Positions 58,001-64,000 of a DNA stretch of 64,000 nucleotides are shown here, in pieces. The DNA comes from Sinonovacula constricta (lineage: Eukaryota; Mollusca; Bivalvia; Cardiida; Solecurtidae). The stretch lies in assembly GCA_007844125.1 (NCBI GenBank), contig CM017568.1, positions 5,042,685 to 5,106,684 of the forward strand, in the 5' to 3' direction. Under the pieces are notes generated by a model, which was not told the origin of the DNA, ran no database searches, and saw only the letters and a list, made by a program, of their open reading frames with translations. The translations under genes and the position numbers were made by a program. Numbering within the stretch: position 1 is the first letter of the stretch; each line of letters starts with the position of its first letter.

Positions 58001-61000
58001 AGTGTATCCAACAATTGTCACAGTGTATCCAACAATTGTCACAGTGTATCCAACAATTGTCACAGTGTATCCAACAATTGTCACAGTTTGTCCAACAATT
58101 GTCACAGTGTATCCAACAATTGTCACAGTGTATCCAATAAGTGTCACAGTTATCCAACAATTGTCACAGTTATCCAACAATTGTCACAGTGTATCCAACA
58201 ATTGTCACAGTGTATCCAACAATTGTCACAGTTATCCAACAATTGTCACAGTGTACCCAACAATTGTCACAGTGTATCCAACAATTGTCACAGTGTACCC
58301 AACAATTGTCACAGTGTATCCAATAAGTGTCACAGTGTATCCAATAAGTGTCACAGTTATCCAACAATTGTCACAGTGTACCCAACAATTGTCACAGTGT
58401 ATCCAATAAGTGTCACAGTGTATCCAATAAGTGTCACAGTTATCCAACAATTGTCACAGTGTATCCAACAATTGTCACAGTGTGTCCAACAATTGTGTAT
58501 CCAACAATTGTCACAGTGTGTCCAACAATTGTCACAGTGTATCCAATAAGTGTCACAGTTATCCAACAATTGTCACAGTGTATCCAACAATTGTCACAGT
58601 GTATCCAACAATTGTCACAGTGTATCCAACAATTGTCACAGTGTATCCAACAATTGTCACAGTGTATCCAATAAGTGTCACAGTTATCCAACAATTGTCA
58701 CACTTATCCAACAATTGTCACAGTTATCCAACAATTGTCACAGTGTACCCAACAATTGTCACAGTGTGTCCAACAATTGTGTATCCAACAATTGTCACAG
58801 TGTATCCAACAATTATCACAATTTGTCCAACAATTGTCACAGTGTATCCAACAATTGTCACACAATTGTCACAGTACCCAACAATTGTCACAATGTATTC
58901 AACAATTGTCACATATCATAAATCATTAAAACAAACGTGAATAGATGTATGAATTATGAACAATAATTTTCTTTTAATTTGCAACACCATTTCAGATTAG
59001 TGGTCATGCTTTAAGTCAATGTTGTTGCTATATTGATTTGGGACTCAAATCAGTACTTATATCTACATTATATAATACACAAGGTCGTAAATACTTATAT
59101 AAGAATACGACGCAAGCAGGTATTGCAAAAACAATAAAATGCAGCTTCATAAAAGTTACAAAGAAACAAATTTTATAACATTATTTCTAATAGATGTTTT
59201 TGATTTTGCATTTAAAATTTATGTTTTGAGTTATTTATTTACTACATTTTTATGATGTTACACTATGTAAAAGGTCATATAATTATAACTACTGTTATAA
59301 CACACTAAATATGTGCAATATAATAAAAATGAAGTCTATACTAGCATAGATCACTCAACAGTTTGTGAATCACATAAAACATTCAAATGTGTAATAGTTC
59401 AAATATTTTTTTTAGTTTTTCTTATTTAAAATTGTAAACCTCAGAGCTCAATTTGTAACCATAATATAACAATTACTGTGGTTCGTTAACATTAGTTTGC
59501 TATCAGAGTAAGCAATTATATGTTGTCCATTTATTTTAAATTCACAGTTTCAAATGTTCCGTTTTTAACATTGGTACATAAAAGTATTTAATGTCTATTA
59601 ATTCAGGAATTGTAAATATGCTAGGGATTGAACAAGGGAAAAAATACAAACATGTAATTAAGTTAAAAAATAAACTTAGCCTTTTTATGAAATGAAGCAG
59701 GAACCTCTTGCAAGGCAGTCCAATGTTCTACTATTGATAAAATTCTTATTTTGTGTTTCAGGAAGCTCAGTTGAGAATAGCTGACTTTGTTGTTTAGAAC
59801 AACCTTCCTCTCAGAAACCACAACAAACTTACCACTTTGCAGCAAGATGGGTGCCTTATTCTTCAGAACTAGTCATATTGTCATTCACAAGAAACTGAAC
59901 ATCTATTTCAAATGCTTTAAAATTTATTCAACAGAGACTGTAGTACACTTTGTAGATTGTGTCAGTGTAGTCAATGGCAAGGCAGAGACATTAGTCGCAG
60001 CCATTAAAGATGCTTGTGCAATGTTAGGTCTGGACATGATGAGGGTGATTTAAATGGCAAGTGATGGGGCAGCAGTCATGACTGGCCATAAGGGTGGCGT
60101 CGGTGCCCTCTTCAGAAAAGAAAACTCTCACTTAGTACAGGTGCACTGTGTTACCCACTGCCCTGCATTGTGTGCAGGTCAGGCCTGAAAGGAAACTCCA
60201 TCATTTACAGACCACCATACGGCTGTGAAGAATGTGTTCCACTACTTTCACAATTCAGCAGTGCGTTACAACACACTACAAGCGATGGAAAGTGATGACA
60301 AAGGTGACGCGTACATGACACTGAAAGAGCTTTCTTTAGAAGTAGCAGTCAAGGTCATTCACTAGGTCTACCCAGCACTGGTAATGGCATTGGATTCAGA
60401 AGCTGCAAACAGAAATGCTGAAGCAAAAGGAATCTTGAAATCTGTTAGGAGTGCTGGATTTATTCTCTGGACTGCCTTCCGTGTTCACTGGTGTCAATAA
60501 ACCTTGCAAGCTATTTCAACAGGATGAATTAAACATTGACACTGTGAACGTTGATGTTAGTGCCACTGTTGATACCATTAACAGTTTCAAGGTGAAAGGT
60601 GGGGGTTGTCTGGGAGATGTTTATGAGTTCCAGAGTGAAGGAAAATATAGAGATGTTAAGGTAGTGGATACAGCCTAGGCAAGGATGAATGTCCACTTCA
60701 GTGCTGACATTTACATAGATAGTCAGATGGAAAATATAAATGATCAGTTTGAAGAGGAATCTAAGGACAAGCTAGCAATTGTGAACAGCATACTGAACCC
60801 TGACAAAGTTGCCTACAACAACTTCTGCCATTGTTGAATACAGAAAGAAGAACCTGGAGGATGTCATAAAATGGCTTGGGCCATTTGAGGGGCATTGTAG
60901 ATTGGCTAAGCCAGACAGGATGAGAGGGGACCACCTTCAGTTCAAGGTGACCCTGAAGAATATGCATGGAAGATCATTGTCCGGTATCTGTGCTACCATT

Positions 61001-64000
61001 ATCAGCGATTTATTGCGTGCTTTCCTGACTTCAAAAATACTTGCCAAGTACATGCTGACAGCACCCCTTTCCAGTGTAGCCTGAACTCAAAACAGACTAA
61101 AAACAAAATCAAGGTCTGGGTTGAAGGTGGTAAAGCTCTGCAAGCTTATTAGAATTGTTGAGAAAGAAGAAAAAGTGTTTACTGAATTTCCAGCTAAAGA
61201 CATCATTGCTCGTTTCAACATGTTGGCCAATAGAAAAATAAATATATGTTCAGTTAAATATAACAGGGCCTTATTGGTTTTATTATACTTTTATAGCAGG
61301 AAGTTGCTACAGTTTTACTCAGTACATCTTGTGTCCTAGTTTGAAATTGTTTGAAATCCAGGTTCTTCATGTTGTCTTGTGTTGCCTTCCAATTTATTTA
61401 ATTAGAATATGTGCATTGTATATGCATTATTATTTATGTTTCAGATTTTTTATGGGTGGGATGAGATTCTGCATGACGAGTATTAAAAATAGCTAACTTT
61501 CATATATTATATTTGTTGTGTATTATTATTGCATGTGCTTTGAAATGTTTTCAAATTCTAATTTGCTTTGCTTTTCATATCAATGCTGCTGTCTTAAGCA
61601 GGTATGCTTATTTAAAACACAGGAACAAAGGTTGGAGAGGAAAGCAGTTCATTGCAGCTAAGTGCTTTTTAAGTGTTTTAGATTGTTTTAAAATTCAAAA
61701 GACAAGATGTCTGGGAGGTATGTGATAATGTTAATTGTTATGTATTTTTTTTTTCCATTATATTGTTATAATTGAGATGTAGAAAAGTTAATAAACTATT
61801 AAGCAACATTTTGTTTATTTACTTGTCCCAAATATAAGCTTATCAACAATCGATAATTCTAATCAAGGCTAATTTATACAAAATATGGTCATCAATGACA
61901 TAATAATATACAACAGAAAACATGAATGAAATGTTTAAAAGAGAAAGATGTGAAGGAAAAAATAATATAATGAATAATAATAAATAGCAGAATGATAAAC
62001 TGTAAATAATAAAACACAAGCAACATGTTGCTATAACAATGCAGATGTGGTAAAATATGAGAAAAATCTTACTTACCTACGGACTACCATACCTAAAATT
62101 CTACTTGTCCGTGCACAAACTTCACTTGTCCATATAATTTTTACATAAATGCACCGCTGGAATATTCTGGTTATCCATGGACAGGTGAAAGTGAAAATCC
62201 TAGTTGTCCGGTTCACCAAATGGATGGCTAGGATGGTTGATATTCGCATAAAATTATGGTTGAGTTAGAAACTGGTTCATGTGGGATCAGAAAGTGTGTC
62301 TATAGGTTCAAGTTCTATGGAAAAAATGCTTTAGAACATCCTAGACGTCTTATCTAAATATTAAAAAAGAAAATGTCAGTATGTGTGTCTACATGGAATT
62401 TTTAATTAGTTTAAAACTGATTAGTGGTGTCATAAAGTATGTCACTAGGTCAAATCTTCGAAAAACCTTGTGATTTTGTGAACACCCTAAGTGAGTAACA
62501 TTGGTTTTAATCAGCACTCTATCTGGTTCAAGTGGACACCGTCTCCAAAAAAATGAATTAATGTTACTTGGATGATAAACCCATATGTACAGATTAGCAC
62601 ATTTACCCCTATTATTACTATGAACACAGACTGACAGATTTACTTCTGTTGTATTTCATACTTGTATGCATACCTGATATATTGACCTCTTGTTATAATT
62701 GATATACAGACTGACAGACAAGAACAGCCAGCTGTGTGTGGAAAATGAGCTTCTGAAGACAGAGAACTATCGGCTCCAGTCCACAGTCAGTCTTAAAACT
62801 CCAGGGTAAACAATCCTCTTCATAAGTATAGTTTTATGGGTTTTTTTTACACATAACATTGACACAACCTTTGATGTTAAAGCAACATCAGTAAGTTTGT
62901 TTGGTGTAGAAAGATCTCAAACTAATGTCTGGGTAGAACAACTTTCACAATTGAAAGATTTTGACAAGATCAGGTTTCAAAACCGACGAGGAGCAGAGGA
63001 GTTACAATTCAATGACCATCCACTCGGCCATGGGCGCCCAGTTTTTTTAAGCAAATGATGAAAAGAAACTCTAACCCTTGTTGCTGGGATGAAAAACTCA
63101 AACACTTCTACTTATATCTTTAATTTTTTAAGTAATCAGGCTGAAACAGAATTTTCTCGATGTGAAAATTTTTCTGAGTACCACATTTTAGGGTTTGGTT
63201 GATAATATGTATAGTTTGATTATTGCTTGTAACAAGAAAAAAACAATAAGGTTAAAGAGTTTTATTATGGCCAAGAAATCAAAATATTAAATGTTACAGT
63301 TCAGGAACATGCTGTGAAGTTATACGACAGTCGTTGGACACTGTCATCTCATCTTATAGACAGTTGCTACAGGAGAAGGAATGCCGGATCAAACAGCTTG
63401 GTAAAGTCTTGGGCTTGTTGCCACTTACCACTTTTTTTTAAAGTTTTTATATTTTATAGTTTTATAGTCATGGGTTGAACCTAATGCCATTGGTACATTT
63501 GTGGCGAACAGTCAGTTCTTCAACAGTCAAATTTGTTTACAGAAACCAGTGTGTTGTGTCAGTGCAAGTCAAAAACATTTGGCAAACGGTTGACCAACTT
63601 TACACAGAAAAACACATGCTTTTTGTTTGTGAATCTATTAGTGAGTACTTGACCAAGGTATGAAAAGAAACTGTCAACGATGCCAAAATTGTGGAACCGT
63701 TCTTAGCAATTGCAGGGCAAGCACAGCATGACCTTTAAAATGATGTGCATGGCCAAGACTGTAGAATATTAAAGCTGTTGATCAGTTTTAGCTATAATGT
63801 CTGGTAATTGTAATTTCATACAAAACAATTCACAACCAAGAAGCATATGTCTCAAAAGACTGACGAAAACAGTGATTGACCCTTCATTGGGCTCAACTTT
63901 AATTCATATGAACTGAAAGCTGTCAAAATCAAAATCATAACACAGATTATGTTAAAATTTAAATGTAAACATGTAACAACATTTTACTAGTTGCAATATA
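54940..64000 (+). CDS. Unrecognised coiled-coil protein, 5' part (continues past the window)
   Basis: Four exons with GT-AG borders and matching phases: 54940-55025 (ATG 54944 after CACC), 56063-56105, 62710-62805 and 63300-63400. The protein starts MTPDNQYTQELSGLLKKVYE, then AHRNALK, ESNTNCLKYKAQCQR, LTDKNSQLCVENELLKTENY and CCEVIRQSLDTVISSYRQLL, ending ECRIKQLG at the last visible donor. Heptad-like Leu/Glu/Lys content predicts a coiled coil. The order 'KxxxExH...L...QRL..KN.QL..E' faintly resembles the N-terminal dimerisation region of CtIP/RBBP8, but this is not enough for a name. Intron 2 (6.6 kb) holds the SINE, minisatellite and hAT relic. Confidence 0.65.
56063..56105 (+). CDS. Coiled-coil gene, exon 2
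   Basis: Acceptor CTAATTTCAG, donor CAAAG|GTAATA; 43 nt. Encodes ESNTNCLKYKAQCQR with both split codons. It is required to connect phase 1 to phase 2 between its neighbours. Confidence 0.55.
57309..57710 (+). repeat. tRNA-derived SINE, full length with internal duplication
   Basis: The head has pol III boxes: A-box-like GGTAGCGCAATTAGTAGAGC (57326-57345) and B-box GGTTCGATCC (57370-57379). The body has 'gtagttccacgagtggttgg', 'ggtgttcacggcatg' and GCTTCAAGTGGACACCATCT, and the tail is 'aacccaataaacaaacaatt'. A stretch of about 77 bp of the body (about 57453-57530) is repeated immediately (57531-57606). Other pieces of the family are at 54700, 27640 (reverse) and 62460. Confidence 0.85.
57722..58915. 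repeat. 21-bp minisatellite, about 56 units
   Basis: Unit: ACAATTGTCACAGTGTATCC plus A, with 20-bp variants (CAGTTATCC) and 'ccaataagtgtcac' variants. Because 21 is a multiple of three, both strands are open (apparent SNNCHSV and TVTIVGY repeats); the 20-bp units break these frames. The array starts directly in the SINE tail, whose 'aacaattgacatagtga' already resembles one unit. Confidence 0.97.
58916..59930. other. AT-rich intron sequence, nothing recognised
   Basis: Part of intron 2 of the coiled-coil gene, between the minisatellite and the hAT relic. There are no coding or repeat signatures beyond AT-richness. Confidence 0.4.
59930..61240 (+). pseudogene. hAT-type (ZNF862-like) transposase relic
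   Basis: Recognisable blocks in order: HFVDCVSVVNGKAETLVAAI, then LGLDMMRVI with a TAA (60051-60053), MASDGAAVMTGHKGGVGALF, VQVHCVTHCPALCAGQ, AVKNVFHYFHNSAVRYNTL, PSVFTGVNKPCKLFQQDELN and GGGCLGDVYEFQSEGKYRDV. These match the DNA-transposon-derived ZNF862/KIAA1586-like family (hAT superfamily). It has several stop codons and frameshifts and no C-terminal dimerisation motif. It lies on the sense strand of the host intron and is a dead insertion. Confidence 0.75.
62460..62590 (+). repeat. SINE 3' fragment
   Basis: Carries GGTTCAAGTGGACACCGTCT followed by 'gatgataaaccc', matching the 3' part of the SINE at 57.3 kb. No tRNA head. Confidence 0.6.
62710..62805 (+). CDS. Coiled-coil gene, exon 3
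   Basis: Acceptor ATATACAG, donor CCAGG|GTAAAC; 96 nt. Encodes LTDKNSQLCVENELLKTENY then RLQSTVSLKTP, a clear heptad pattern. Confidence 0.75.
63300..63400 (+). CDS. Coiled-coil gene, exon 4
   Basis: Acceptor AATGTTACAG at 63290-63299, donor CTTG|GTAAAG; 101 nt. Encodes SGTCCEVIRQSLDTVISSYR then QLLQEKECRIKQL. The alternative acceptor five bases on would hit a stop, so this start is favoured. Confidence 0.7.
63401..64000. other. Intron to window end, nothing recognised
   Basis: A 62-codon open frame (63475-63663) has no recognisable domain and no splice support. Otherwise AT-rich. Confidence 0.35.

Noticed and set aside
57722..58915. CRISPR array
   Set aside because: This and the three other arrays are head-to-tail repeats without unique spacers, in eukaryotic DNA.
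57728..58940. Long open frames of SNNCHSV / YPTIVTV type on both strands
   Set aside because: They are the 21-bp minisatellite read in frame. They exist in several frames at once and break at each 20-bp unit.
63475..63663. 62-codon frame as a further coiled-coil exon
   Set aside because: It follows directly after the exon 4 donor, has no acceptor in the right phase, and lacks the helical composition of the other exons.

Overview
This window is AT-rich eukaryotic nuclear DNA with small exons, GT-AG introns, several minisatellites and many transposon relics. It most probably comes from a mollusc, likely a heterodont clam. The evidence is an animal-type RIC-3 gene, an SLC16-type transporter, tRNA-derived SINEs, and a Penelope-like retroelement of the permuted Naiad type that carries in-frame UGA codons (selenoprotein Naiads have been reported from clams). 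No prokaryotic genes, rRNA genes or CRISPR arrays were seen.

Layout. (1) 0.3-2.1 kb (+): broken Mutator-like transposase-family exons, followed by a DEDDh-exonuclease-like exon that carries an in-frame triplication. (2) 6.2-14.1 kb (+): a 5'-incomplete SLC16/monocarboxylate-transporter-like MFS gene in seven exons. Its introns hold a Z-DNA-type microsatellite, a degenerate array anchored on a splice donor, and a TTAA-bounded MITE. (3) 14.4-25 kb: dispersed GTGGTATCC-type repeats, including an inverted pair, then a 33-bp minisatellite of about 41 units and a 37-bp minisatellite of about 48 units. (4) 25.15-40.17 kb (-): a complete seven-exon RIC3 gene (acetylcholine-receptor chaperone). Its exon 3 donor lies at the edge of a 39-bp minisatellite. 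(5) 44.1-47.2 kb (+): a Naiad-type Penelope-like element with an N-terminal GIY-YIG nuclease, a CxC linker and a C-terminal RT. Three internal UGA codons are its only in-frame stops inside the aligned coding segments, and a hairpin with full SECIS architecture lies just downstream. (6) 47.9-54.2 kb: no recognisable gene, but one TIR-bounded element. (7) 54.6 kb to the window end (+): the 5' part of an unrecognised coiled-coil gene behind a perfect NRF-1-type palindrome. Its large intron holds a tRNA-derived SINE, a 21-bp minisatellite of about 56 units that begins in the SINE tail, and a dead hAT (ZNF862-like) transposase.

Most notable: the candidate selenoprotein retroelement with its SECIS; two host genes whose intronic tandem arrays start at the exon's 5' splice site; and a one-nucleotide surplus in one exon of each of those same two genes. 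The host genes do not form a functional cluster. The shared theme is heavy repeat and transposon load in the introns. All calls come from reading the sequence; no searches were run.
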